Shown: positions 1-6,122 of the stretch, piece by piece | How the letters are laid out: each line of letters starts with the position of its first letter | How positions within the stretch are numbered: the first letter of the stretch is position 1 | NCBI GenBank assembly: GCA_019234035.1 | Contig: JAFALX010000242.1 | Span: forward strand, 1-6,122 | Origin: Candidatus Dormiibacterota bacterium | Lineage (GTDB): Bacteria; Chloroflexota; Dormibacteria; Aeolococcales; Aeolococcaceae | DNA: 6,122 nt | Direction: 5' to 3' | Program-made: the position numbers and the translations under genes | The notes under the pieces: model-generated | The model's input: the letters and a program-made list of their open reading frames with translations, nothing else | What the model was told of the DNA's origin: nothing | Database searches by the model: none

Positions 1-846
1 GTGGTACTTGAACACCGCCAGTCCCACGGTGACGGCGACGCCGATCATCGCCACTGGGATCAGCACCTCGAAGATCGGCGTGAACGTCAGCGCCGCCGAG
101 TGCGTGACGACGAGATTGACGAAGAAGCCCACCACCGACACGGCAGCGAGTGCGAGATACGCGAGCGCGAACCACTTGATCTGCTGACGCACCTCGAGCG
201 TCGCGTGCCGGTAGCGCGCGATCAGGCTTGCGGGCGCGAGGACGGCGCAGACGACGAGCATCGCCTCGAAGAACGTGCTGAAGCCACCGACGACCCCCTT
301 CGGCAGCGCCGTCGCCGACGTGATGATCAGCGCTCCCGTCGCGCCGACGATGAGCCCGCCCGTCACCCACCGCAGCACCGGAACCCAGCGCTGCGACGGC
401 GGCTCGCCGTCGGGAAAGAGAAACGGCAGGTAGAAGATCATCAGCACGGTCGGCACCGACCACAGCCAGCCGTCGAGGAACGCGGCGACGGCGGTTCCCG
501 GGAGGGTGCCGTGGTGCAGCGCCACCGAGGCGGCGTCGTAGGCGTTCACAAAGAGATACACGGCCCACAGCAGCCCGATCGCCATCGCCACGAGCCCGAC
601 ACGGTTGCCCGGACGCCGCCAGATGATCAGCGCGCCGACGACGGCGAAGGCCTGCCCGTACACCGGCGTCAGGCGATAGAACCAGCTGTCCGGAGCGAAG
701 TTCGCCGACAGGCTCGCCGACTTGCCGGCCGCGGTGAGCAGCCCCGAGCTGGCGCCGAACAACACCACGGTGATGATCACCAGGCCGAGGACGATCCAGC
801 CGGTGTAGCGCCGCACCATCGCGCGGGGTGCCGTCAGGGTGGCCAT
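1..846 (-). CDS. Polytopic membrane sensor protein, probable histidine kinase N-terminal region (partial)
   Basis: The minus strand is open without a stop from an ATG at 846-844 to the window edge, giving 282 residues with the C-terminus missing. Hydrophobic stretches lie at about residues 16-37, 63-76, 84-103, 119-144, 158-179, 192-211, 224-248 and 257-279, so about eight membrane helices. Short family-like motifs sit between them: RPGNRVG (78-84), LFPDGEPPSQRW (143-154), VRQQIKWFA (219-227) and a final LAVFKYH. This series (PGN-x-VG, FPDG-x-PS-x-RW, QQ-x-KWFA, then V-x-KY) is known to me from the membrane sensor part of high-GC bacterial histidine kinases, where it is followed by HisKA_3 and HATPase_c domains; those would lie off the left edge. 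The kinase assignment is therefore inference; a cyclase, phosphatase or unrelated output domain is possible. It starts 28 bp after the surE stop, suggesting co-transcription. No strong Shine-Dalgarno is visible, so the start is likely but not certain. Confidence 0.72.
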   Translation of the reverse strand, partial: MATLTAPRAMVRRYTGWIVLGLVIITVVLFGASSGLLTAAGKSASLSANFAPDSWFYRLTPVYGQAFAVVGALIIWRRPGNRVGLVAMAIGLLWAVYLFVNAYDAASVALHHGTLPGTAVAAFLDGWLWSVPTVLMIFYLPFLFPDGEPPSQRWVPVLRWVTGGLIVGATGALIITSATALPKGVVGGFSTFFEAMLVVCAVLAPASLIARYRHATLEVRQQIKWFALAYLALAAVSVVGFFVNLVVTHSAALTFTPIFEVLIPVAMIGVAVTVGLAVFKYH

Positions 847-874
847 GACGCCAGGATACGGCCCGTTTCCGGCG

Positions 875-1648
875 TCAGCCCGCGGTCTGCATGACCTCGT
901 CGAGCTCGGGAAGGCCCGTCAACGGCCGCTCGCACATCGGCACCACGTACGTCAGCGTCGCGTAGCCCGCGGTGAGCAGCGCCACGTCGCTGTCGGGCTC
1001 CGGCTCGTGGCCGGTCTCACCGAGCCCGATCTTCACGTAGCCGAGCCCCGACTCGATCACCGTGGTCTGCACAGTACCGAACGCCGCCAGCCGTGCCGCG
1101 CGCAGGCCGAGCACCTCGTCCAGCTCGAGGTCGGGGACGTTGAGGTTGAGCACGCAGGGCTCGGCGATGTTGATGAAGTACGGGATGACGCGCCCGGCGA
1201 CTGCCGTGGCGGTGGCCCAGTGTGTGGGTTCGTCGCCACGGAGCGACACCGCCAGACCGCGCACACCCGACGTGTATCCGCTCACCGCGGCACCCACCGT
1301 GCCGGAGTGCACAACGGCGCGGCCGGTGTTGGCGCCGCGGTTGATGCCGGCGATCACCACGTCTGGGCGATCCCCGAATGCACCACGGATCGCGAGCCGT
1401 GATATGAACGCTGGAGAAGCGTCCACCGCGTAGCACGGCACGCCGTCGAGCCCCTCGAGTGCTCGCTCGTCGATGAGGACCTTCCCCTCGGACTGCACCG
1501 CCTGCAGCGCTGCGCCGGAGCCGCTGGCCTCGTGAGCGGGCGCAGCGACCAGCACATCAAGCCCCGCGTCGCGAGCCGCCATCGCCAGGTGCCGGATGCC
1601 CTCGAAGTCGATGCCGTCGTCGTTGGTCACCAGGGCCCGCAGCGTCAT
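875..1648 (-). CDS. surE: SurE-type 5'/3'-nucleotidase (survival protein SurE)
   Basis: This 257-residue protein matches the SurE family in length and motif order. SurE enzymes are cytosolic, metal-dependent phosphatases that remove phosphate from nucleoside monophosphates and some short polyphosphates, and are linked to stress and stationary-phase survival. Visible motifs are TNDDG at residues 8-12 (metal-binding D10 and D11), PAHEASGSG at 37-45 (S42 at the usual metal-ligand serine) and PDVVIAGINRGANTG at 95-109 (N103 as the conserved Asn), followed by HSGTVGAA at 114-121. LNLNVPDL and a C-terminal AGYATLTYV correspond to the family's N-x-NVP and GY-x-S-x-T segments. The loop is ASGSGAAL rather than the more usual RSG-x-S-x-x-LT, a modest divergence. 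The ATG start is well fixed because an in-frame TAG lies five codons upstream. There is no signal peptide. It heads a probable two-gene unit with the membrane sensor downstream and is divergent from the SGNH lipoprotein. Confidence 0.93.
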   Translation of the reverse strand: MTLRALVTNDDGIDFEGIRHLAMAARDAGLDVLVAAPAHEASGSGAALQAVQSEGKVLIDERALEGLDGVPCYAVDASPAFISRLAIRGAFGDRPDVVIAGINRGANTGRAVVHSGTVGAAVSGYTSGVRGLAVSLRGDEPTHWATATAVAGRVIPYFINIAEPCVLNLNVPDLELDEVLGLRAARLAAFGTVQTTVIESGLGYVKIGLGETGHEPEPDSDVALLTAGYATLTYVVPMCERPLTGLPELDEVMQTAG

Positions 1649-1657
1649 CTTCGGGCC

Positions 1658-1663
1658 ACGCTA
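1658..1663 (-). promoter_or_regulatory. Possible -10 element for surE
   Basis: On the minus strand TAGCGT fits the loose TANNNT -10 pattern of high-GC bacteria. It ends nine bases before the surE ATG, so transcription would start at or just before the start codon and give a leaderless or very short-leader mRNA. That fits the lack of a convincing Shine-Dalgarno sequence before surE. No good -35 hexamer is seen at 16-19 bp spacing. This is a weak call from a short, degenerate pattern. Confidence 0.22.
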
Positions 1664-1666
1664 ACA

Positions 1667-1700
1667 CCTCGGCGGCGTAGCGCGACCAGTGCTGCCGAGG
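1667..1700. repeat. Imperfect inverted repeat between divergent genes (candidate operator)
   Basis: CCTCGGCGGC (1667-1676) and GCTGCCGAGG (1691-1700) are inverted copies matching at 9 of 10 positions, separated by 14 bases. The repeat lies in the 114-bp region between surE and the SGNH lipoprotein, just upstream of the possible surE -10 element. A dimeric regulator bound here could affect either gene. As RNA from the plus strand it could form a GC-rich hairpin in the lipoprotein leader. The repeat is directly visible; its function is inference, and chance inverted repeats are more common in GC-rich DNA. Confidence 0.5.
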
Positions 1701-1762
1701 CATCAGCGGCGCTGAAGTCATGGGAACGGGTGGCTTCGGTACCGTGGCGCCTGTGGCGGACG

Positions 1763-2689
1763 ATGCGCGCGACTAGCGCACTCGCGGTTCTGGCCGCGCT
1801 CGCGACGGGCCTGCTCGCGGCGTGTGGCTCCTCATCACTGCAGTTCACACCGCCGGGCAGCAGCACCGCGCGCTCCTCGACATCGTCGTCGTTCAGCCTG
1901 ACGCAGGCCGCCGGCCCGGCACCCTACCTCGCGTTGGGCGACAGCGTCACGTTCGGGTTCGTTGCGCATCCGGCGCCGCCTGCGGGCGGCGGCGATCCCT
2001 ACAAGAATGCTGCCGACTTTGTCGGATACCCGACGTACGTCGGCAACACGCTCGGCCTGAGCACCACCAACGCCTCGTGCGCCGGTGAGACCACCGGCTC
2101 GTTCCTCGACCCCAAGGCCGGCGACAACGGCTGTCACGCCTACCGCGCCGCGTATCCGCTGCACGTCTCGTATCCCGGCCAGACGCAGGAGCAGTTCGCG
2201 GTCTCGTTCCTGAAGGCGCACCCGACGACCGAGCTGGTCACGCTCGGCCTCGGCGCCAACGACGGCCTGCTCGTGATCGGCAATTGCGGCGGTCTCACCG
2301 ACACCGCGTGCATCAACGGGCAGATGCCGGCGCTGCTCACGAGCATCACGACGAACCTGACCACCATCGTGCAGGCGGTGCGCAGCGCCGGCTTCAACGG
2401 CACGTTCGTGCTGGTGAACTTCTACTCGGTCAACTACGCCAACACATTCGAGACGCAGCTGGTCAGCCAGCTCAACGGCGCGATCGCGACCGTCGCCGGC
2501 ACCAACCACCTTCCGCTCGCCGACACGTTCTCCGCGTTTCAGGCGGCGGCGAACCGGGTCGCCGGCAACACGTGCGCCACCGGACTGCTTGCGACGGGAT
2601 CGAGCTCGCTCGGCCCATGCGATCTGCATCCGAGCCTGAGCGGCCAGCAGCTCATCGCCAGCGTGGTCGCGAACGTCGCCGTCAAGTAG
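1763..2689 (+). CDS. Secreted SGNH/GDSL-family hydrolase lipoprotein
   Basis: This 308-residue exported protein begins with a lipoprotein signal peptide: one Arg, a hydrophobic stretch and the lipobox LLAAC, with lipidation expected at C21. A Ser/Thr-rich linker follows (about 22-50), then an SGNH hydrolase domain (about 53-305). Its blocks are visible: LALGDSVTFG (56-65, nucleophile S61), AGETTG (107-112, oxyanion-hole Gly), GLGAND (162-167, N166) and CDLHPS (286-291, D287 and H289). The D-x-H-P form of the last block is common in secreted actinobacterial members. Six further cysteines (106, 124, 175, 183, 271, 286) could form up to three disulfides, as expected outside the cell. The family cleaves acyl or acetyl esters of lipids, glycans or small molecules; the substrate here cannot be told. 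A GTG start at 1730 is also possible, adding 11 residues and more positive charge. It is divergent from surE and convergent with the MMPL gene. Confidence 0.88.
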   Translation: MRATSALAVLAALATGLLAACGSSSLQFTPPGSSTARSSTSSSFSLTQAAGPAPYLALGDSVTFGFVAHPAPPAGGGDPYKNAADFVGYPTYVGNTLGLSTTNASCAGETTGSFLDPKAGDNGCHAYRAAYPLHVSYPGQTQEQFAVSFLKAHPTTELVTLGLGANDGLLVIGNCGGLTDTACINGQMPALLTSITTNLTTIVQAVRSAGFNGTFVLVNFYSVNYANTFETQLVSQLNGAIATVAGTNHLPLADTFSAFQAAANRVAGNTCATGLLATGSSSLGPCDLHPSLSGQQLIASVVANVAVK

Positions 2690-2704
2690 CACCGGCGGCG
2701 CGCC
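2690..2704. other. 15-bp gap between convergent genes, no terminator seen
   Basis: The lipoprotein stop (TAG, plus strand) and the MMPL stop (TGA, minus strand) face each other across 15 bases containing the palindrome GGCGCGCC (2697-2704). There is no hairpin with a U-tract on either strand, so the two transcripts probably overlap at their 3' ends or end by factor-dependent termination. Confidence 0.6.
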
Positions 2705-5035
2705 TCACACCTCCTGTGGCTGCACCGGCATGCGCCGCTCGTGCCTCGGCGCGGACGGCCGCGTGCGCAGCAGCGCGGCGGGCACGTGGGGCAGCCACCA
2801 GTTCCAGCGCCCGAACAGCGACACCAGCGCCGGCACCAGCAGCATGCGGATCACCGTCGCATCGAAGAAGATGCCGGCGGCGAGCGCGGTGGCGAACGTC
2901 TTGATGACCGTTCCCGGTGCAGAACCGAGAATGAGGAACGCGAGGAAGAGGATGAGCGCCGCGGACGTGACGAGCCGTCCCGTGCGGCCGAGCGCGCGCA
3001 CCACGGCGAGGTCGGTGTTGCCGGTGGCGTCATACTCCTCGCGGATGCGCGCGAGGATGAACACCTCGTAGTCCATCGACAGGCCGAACAGGAAGGCGAA
3101 CACGAAGATCGGGATCCACTCGGCGACGGCGCCCGTTGCGTTGATGCCGAACAGCTGATACGAGCCGTGACCCTGCTGCCAGACGAACACCATGATCCCG
3201 TACGCGGCCAGCACCGATGCCACGTTGAGCAGCACCGCCTTCAGCGCGAGCAGCAGCGATCGGAACGCGCGCGCCAGCAGGATAAAGGTGATCACGAGCA
3301 CGAGCGTGAGCATCAGCGGGAAGCTGCCGTAGACGGCGTCGACGAAGTCGGCGCTGCCCGCGGGGGCGCCACCGAGCTCGGCGCTCGCTCCGGCGCCGCT
3401 GGCGGCGGCGTGCACCGCAGTTCGCAGCGCCGCGATCTGGCTGCGGCCCTCCGATGTGTCCGGGTTCAGGCTGCTCAGCGCCATCACCAGCGACGCTGAC
3501 ACGGGCGGTGGCGGTGACCATCCCGGTCCCTGCGGCGCCAGCGCGGTGACCATGTTGGGCACGCGCTTTGCCGCATCCACCACCGCGGACACGGTCGCGC
3601 TCGACGGAGCCGGGTGCGGGACCGCGGTAATGAGCACCCAGTTGGGCTGCAGCGACGAGGTGCCCAGCCCCGAGTTCTCGAGCATCTTGAGTCCCTCGTA
3701 CGCGGGACCGCTCTGCGCCAGCGAGTCGGGAACCGGCGTGCCCACCGTCAGCTGGGTCGCGGGCACGATGAGCACGGCGATGACCGCGATTGCGGCGCCG
3801 GCGGCGAGCCAGCGGTAGCGGACGACGACGCGGCCCCAGGCCGCCCAGCCGCGGCTGACGTGCGCCTCCTTGCGGACGTTCGGATACGTCATCAGCCGCC
3901 GCAGGAATCGTGGGATGAAGAACAGCACCGACGCGGCGTTTGCGGGGTACTGCCACGGCCAGCGCACACCCTCGCCACCCACCGAGTGCAGGATGACCGG
4001 CAGGAGCGTCACCGACACGATCACGCTGACCACTGGGATCAGCAGGCCGCCGTAGCCGACGCTGCGCAGGAACGGCACGGGAAGGACCACCAGCGCGAGC
4101 AGGCCGATGCCGACCGTCGTGCCGCTGAAGACGACCGCACGACCGGCCTTCTCCATCGACATCTGGATGGCCTCGTCGTTGGACAGGCCACGCGCGCGCT
4201 CCTCACGCCAGCGCGTGACGATCAGCAGCGAATAGTCGATCGCCACGCCGAGCCCGATGAGGCCGACGAGGAACTGCACGATGAACGAGACGTCGGTGAT
4301 GTACGTCAGCCCGAGGATGAGCAGGAACGACGTCATGATCGCGACGACGGCGATGATGATCGGCACGAAGGCGATGAAGCTCGCGAAGACGAACGCGAGA
4401 ATCGCGAGGGCGCCGACGCCGGCGACGAGCGTCTCCACCAGAAGGCTGGGACCCTCGCTGCTGGTGGTGTTGCTCACCAGCTCGTCGAGCCCGGTGAGGC
4501 GAACGGTGCCGCCGGCAACCGTCGCTGTGTTGACGAACTTGCGCAGGTCCTTCTCCTGCTGCGGCACGTCAAACGCGTTGGCGGCGTTGGGCGGCGGGTT
4601 GGGGATCGTCACCACGGAGAGCGTCGTGCGACCGTCGCTGCTCACGAAGTGGCGGTTGCACGCCCCGCTGGCGCAGGTCGACGCGTAGCTGACCACCTTG
4701 AGTGCGGGCTGCCCGGTGCGCAGCGGGTCGGTCTGCAGCACCTGCTGATCGAAGGCCGCGAGCTGCGCCAGGACACCAGGCGAGTCGACCGTCGTGCCCT
4801 GCGGCAGCTGGACCACGGTCACGACGTTGGTGTCGTAATTGCTGATGCCGTAGAGCGCGGCGATCTTGGCGCTGGCCTCCGGTCCCTCCTTGCCCGGGAC
4901 GGAGAAGGTGGTGGACAGCCGGTTGATCGTCGTGCCCACCGTGATCACGCCGACCAGGGTCACGACCGCCCAGAAGGCGGCGACCCACCACTTGTGGGCG
5001 ATCACGAAGCGGGAGAGACGCCCCAAAAAGGTCAA
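2705..5035 (-). CDS. MMPL/RND-family membrane transporter
   Basis: The protein is about 776 residues with the duplicated architecture of MMPL transporters: TM1 (about 12-35), an external domain (about 36-195), five helices (about 200-350), a cytosolic linker, TM7 (about 408-427), a second external domain (about 430-570) and five final helices (about 573-745). Each half carries the family signature in its fourth helix: GLGVAIDYSLLIVTRWREE with D267-Y268, and FGLSMDYEVFILARIREE with D655-Y656. In MmpL3 the equivalent Asp-Tyr pairs form the proton relay, so proton-driven export is likely. Known MMPL cargoes are lipids, glycolipids, siderophores and drugs; this cargo is unknown. The short C-terminus lacks the long tail of mycobacterial MmpL3. 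The TTG start at 5035 is chosen because AGGAG lies eight bases upstream and the protein then opens in the usual way, with a few residues before an RF-x-x-x-HKWW segment. A GTG at 5071 would add 12 residues but lacks a ribosome-binding site. It lies downstream of a two-component pair that probably controls it. Confidence 0.93.
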   Translation of the reverse strand: MTFLGRLSRFVIAHKWWVAAFWAVVTLVGVITVGTTINRLSTTFSVPGKEGPEASAKIAALYGISNYDTNVVTVVQLPQGTTVDSPGVLAQLAAFDQQVLQTDPLRTGQPALKVVSYASTCASGACNRHFVSSDGRTTLSVVTIPNPPPNAANAFDVPQQEKDLRKFVNTATVAGGTVRLTGLDELVSNTTSSEGPSLLVETLVAGVGALAILAFVFASFIAFVPIIIAVVAIMTSFLLILGLTYITDVSFIVQFLVGLIGLGVAIDYSLLIVTRWREERARGLSNDEAIQMSMEKAGRAVVFSGTTVGIGLLALVVLPVPFLRSVGYGGLLIPVVSVIVSVTLLPVILHSVGGEGVRWPWQYPANAASVLFFIPRFLRRLMTYPNVRKEAHVSRGWAAWGRVVVRYRWLAAGAAIAVIAVLIVPATQLTVGTPVPDSLAQSGPAYEGLKMLENSGLGTSSLQPNWVLITAVPHPAPSSATVSAVVDAAKRVPNMVTALAPQGPGWSPPPPVSASLVMALSSLNPDTSEGRSQIAALRTAVHAAASGAGASAELGGAPAGSADFVDAVYGSFPLMLTLVLVITFILLARAFRSLLLALKAVLLNVASVLAAYGIMVFVWQQGHGSYQLFGINATGAVAEWIPIFVFAFLFGLSMDYEVFILARIREEYDATGNTDLAVVRALGRTGRLVTSAALILFLAFLILGSAPGTVIKTFATALAAGIFFDATVIRMLLVPALVSLFGRWNWWLPHVPAALLRTRPSAPRHERRMPVQPQEV

Positions 5036-5049
5036 CGGAGGATCTCCTA
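5036..5049 (-). promoter_or_regulatory. Ribosome-binding site of the MMPL gene, with overlapping mini-hairpin
   Basis: On the minus strand TAGGAG is followed by eight bases and then TTG, which decides the transporter's start. GGAG (5047-5044) can pair with CTCC (5040-5037) across a three-base ATC loop, so the Shine-Dalgarno sequence can be masked by a four-base-pair stem. The site is clear; any control role for the stem is speculative. Confidence 0.6.
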
Positions 5050-5116
5050 CGGCCCGCCCCTCAGCCGCCACCGTGGTTGGGCGAGTGCTGCTACAGCGCG
5101 GGCTAAATGTACCGGC

Positions 5117-5806
5117 TCACGGAGTGGACACCGCCTCCGGCCCTGGTGTGACGACGCCCGACTCGTAGGCCAGCACCACCAGCTGGACCCGGTCGCGCAG
5201 CCCGAGCTTGCCGAGGACGCGGGCGACGTGCGTCTTCACGGTTGCCGGGCTGAGATGGAGGGCCGCCGCGATCTCGGCGTTGCTGAGGCCGCGCGCCACC
5301 TGGACGACCACCTCGCGCTCGCGATCGGTCAGCTCGCTGAGCTCCGCCGGCGGCGCCTGCGCCCGCCGCCTCGCGAACTGCTCGATGAGGCGCCGCGTGA
5401 TCGCCGGCGCCAACAGCGACTCGCCCGCGGCGACGAGCCGGACCGACGCGATCAGCTGCTCGGGCGTCACGTCCTTGAGCAGGAACCCGCACGCGCCGCC
5501 CTCGACGGCGCGAAAGACGTACTCGTCGACGTCGAACGTGGTGAGCATCACCACCTTCGTGCTGTAGCCACCGTCGAGGATGCGCCGCAGCGCCTCGAGC
5601 CCGTCGACGCGCGGCATGCGGATGTCGAGCAGCACGATGTCGGGGTGCAGCCGTTGCACGCCGGCGATCGCCTCATCGCCGTCGGCCGCCTCGCCCACCA
5701 CATCGATGCCGGGCTCGTCCTCGAGGATCATGCGGAAACCGCCGCGCACGAGCGTCTGGTCGTCGGCGATCAGCACGCGAATCGAGCGCGCGGCGCCGCT
5801 GCTCAC
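5117..5806 (-). CDS. NarL/LuxR-family response regulator
   Basis: This 229-residue cytosolic regulator has a receiver domain (about 9-125) and a LuxR-type helix-turn-helix (about 156-216). Receiver residues are intact: acidic pair D15-D16 (IADDQ), phosphorylated D61 (VLLDIRMP), T89 (MLTTFD) and K111 (FLLKD). The output domain shows LTDREREV, GLSNAEIAAALHLSPATVKTHV and a final LGLRDRVQLVVLAYE, the standard GerE-type DNA-binding signature. Phosphorylation by the upstream kinase should promote dimer formation and binding near target promoters. The GTG start at 5806 is chosen because it overlaps the kinase stop as GTGA, a classic translational-coupling arrangement, and places the receiver at the usual distance from the N-terminus. 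An in-frame ATG at 5833, inside the kinase gene, would add nine residues and is less likely. The MMPL gene follows after 81 bp and is the obvious candidate target. Autoregulation cannot be judged because the operon promoter is outside the window. Confidence 0.94.
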   Translation of the reverse strand: MSSGAARSIRVLIADDQTLVRGGFRMILEDEPGIDVVGEAADGDEAIAGVQRLHPDIVLLDIRMPRVDGLEALRRILDGGYSTKVVMLTTFDVDEYVFRAVEGGACGFLLKDVTPEQLIASVRLVAAGESLLAPAITRRLIEQFARRRAQAPPAELSELTDREREVVVQVARGLSNAEIAAALHLSPATVKTHVARVLGKLGLRDRVQLVVLAYESGVVTPGPEAVSTP

Positions 5807-6122
5807 GGCGCGGCCGCGATGTTCGGCAGCCACGCGCGCACGGCGAAGCCCCCGCTGGGACGCCGGCCCGCACTGAATGTGCCACCGCAGACCGCAACGC
5901 GCTCCGCGAGGCCGGTGAGACCGCGGCCGCCGGCGCCGTTGTGCGCAGTCCCCGGCCCCTCGTCGACGACCTCGAGCGCGAGCCCCTCGTCGCGGTAGTC
6001 GAGCACCACCTCCGTGCGGGCGCGCTCCGCGTACTTCAGCGCGTTGGTGAGCGCCTCCTGCACGACGCGATACGCGGCGAGGTCGGCGGCAGGCGGCAGC
6101 GGCGCGTTCTCTCCGCGCACCG
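5803..6122 (-). CDS. Two-component sensor histidine kinase, C-terminal ATPase domain (partial)
   Basis: The window holds the last 105 residues; the sensor, membrane and phospho-acceptor His regions are off the right edge. The fragment is an HATPase_c domain of the kind paired with HisKA_3 (NarX/DesK-like) dimerisation domains. The N box is RVVQEALTNALKYA (E22 and N26 of the fragment), the G1 box is VVDEGPG (D53 as the adenine contact) and the G2 region is GGRGLTGLAERV (64-75). It ends with GGTFSAG, PSGGFAVRAWLP and a short Ala-Pro tail. The family uses ATP to autophosphorylate its His and passes the phosphate to a NarL-type regulator, here the next gene, whose GTG overlaps this stop. The ATP-site motifs seen are intact, so this is probably an active kinase. 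The true start is not in the window. Confidence 0.92.
   Translation of the reverse strand, partial: VRGENAPLPPAADLAAYRVVQEALTNALKYAERARTEVVLDYRDEGLALEVVDEGPGTAHNGAGGRGLTGLAERVAVCGGTFSAGRRPSGGFAVRAWLPNIAAAP

Noticed and set aside
1..894. Plus-strand open frame of 297 codons
   Set aside because: It is antisense to the membrane sensor, with the shadow-like composition of Arg/His/Asp/Glu and no recognisable motif.
1740..1745. TACCGT as a -10 element for the lipoprotein gene
   Set aside because: It fits TANNNT, but no matching -35 is seen and the leader to the ATG would be very short. Chance is too likely to list it as a feature.
1532..1762. N-terminal extension of the SGNH frame back into surE antisense
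   Set aside because: The lipoprotein signal peptide begins near 1763 (or 1730). The extension would bury it and has no signal features.
1835..2692. Minus-strand frame of 285 codons under the SGNH lipoprotein
   Set aside because: It is Arg/Val/Gly-rich and motif-free, while the plus strand has a lipobox and all SGNH blocks.
2694..2704. GC palindrome as a bidirectional terminator
   Set aside because: The stem is only about four base pairs with no U-tract on either side.
5100..5116. Locally AT-richer stretch (TACATTTAG on the minus strand) after the regulator stop as an internal promoter for the MMPL gene
   Set aside because: Only a partial -10 match and no credible -35. It could be real, but the evidence is too thin to call.
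3614..5998. Very long plus-strand open frame (794 codons) antisense to the MMPL, regulator and kinase genes
   Set aside because: The product is low-complexity and rich in Arg, Asp, His and Glu with no domain. It spans several well-supported minus-strand genes, so it is a GC-rich shadow.

Overview
The window is GC-rich throughout and has GTG and TTG starts, tightly packed genes and long antisense open frames. With its NarL/LuxR-type two-component pair, MMPL transporter and serine-rich SGNH lipoprotein, it looks like ordinary chromosome from a high-GC bacterium. Actinomycetota or a similar soil lineage is most likely; Dormibacterota or Chloroflexota cannot be excluded from sequence alone. There is no rRNA, tRNA, CRISPR array, insertion sequence, phage gene or integration site.

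Layout, left to right. (1) 1-846, minus strand: the N-terminal 282 residues of a protein with about eight membrane segments. It resembles the sensor region of a family of bacterial histidine kinases, and the rest lies off the left edge. (2) 875-1648, minus: surE, a survival-protein/5'-nucleotidase-type phosphatase 28 bp upstream of the membrane protein, probably in the same transcript. (3) 1649-1762: a divergent intergenic region with a near-perfect 10-bp inverted repeat next to a possible surE -10 element. (4) 1763-2689, plus: a secreted SGNH/GDSL hydrolase lipoprotein. (5) 2705-5035, minus: a full-length MMPL/RND-type transporter, convergent with the lipoprotein across 15 bp. (6) 5117-5806, minus: a NarL/LuxR-family response regulator. 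(7) 5803-6122, minus: the C-terminal ATPase end of its histidine kinase, running off the right edge.

The right-hand genes read as one transcription unit, kinase then regulator then MMPL exporter. Kinase and regulator share a GTGA stop/start overlap, and the exporter follows after 81 bp. The simplest model is an envelope-stress or drug-responsive two-component system that controls an MMPL exporter of lipids or amphiphilic compounds. The SGNH lipoprotein would act outside the membrane on esters or glycans, but its link to the transporter is only by position. The left unit pairs surE with a probable second sensor kinase.

Nothing here is clearly a new type of system. The points most worth a second look are the divergent inverted repeat, the surE/sensor pairing, the small hairpin over the exporter's ribosome-binding site, and the exporter/lipoprotein neighbourhood.
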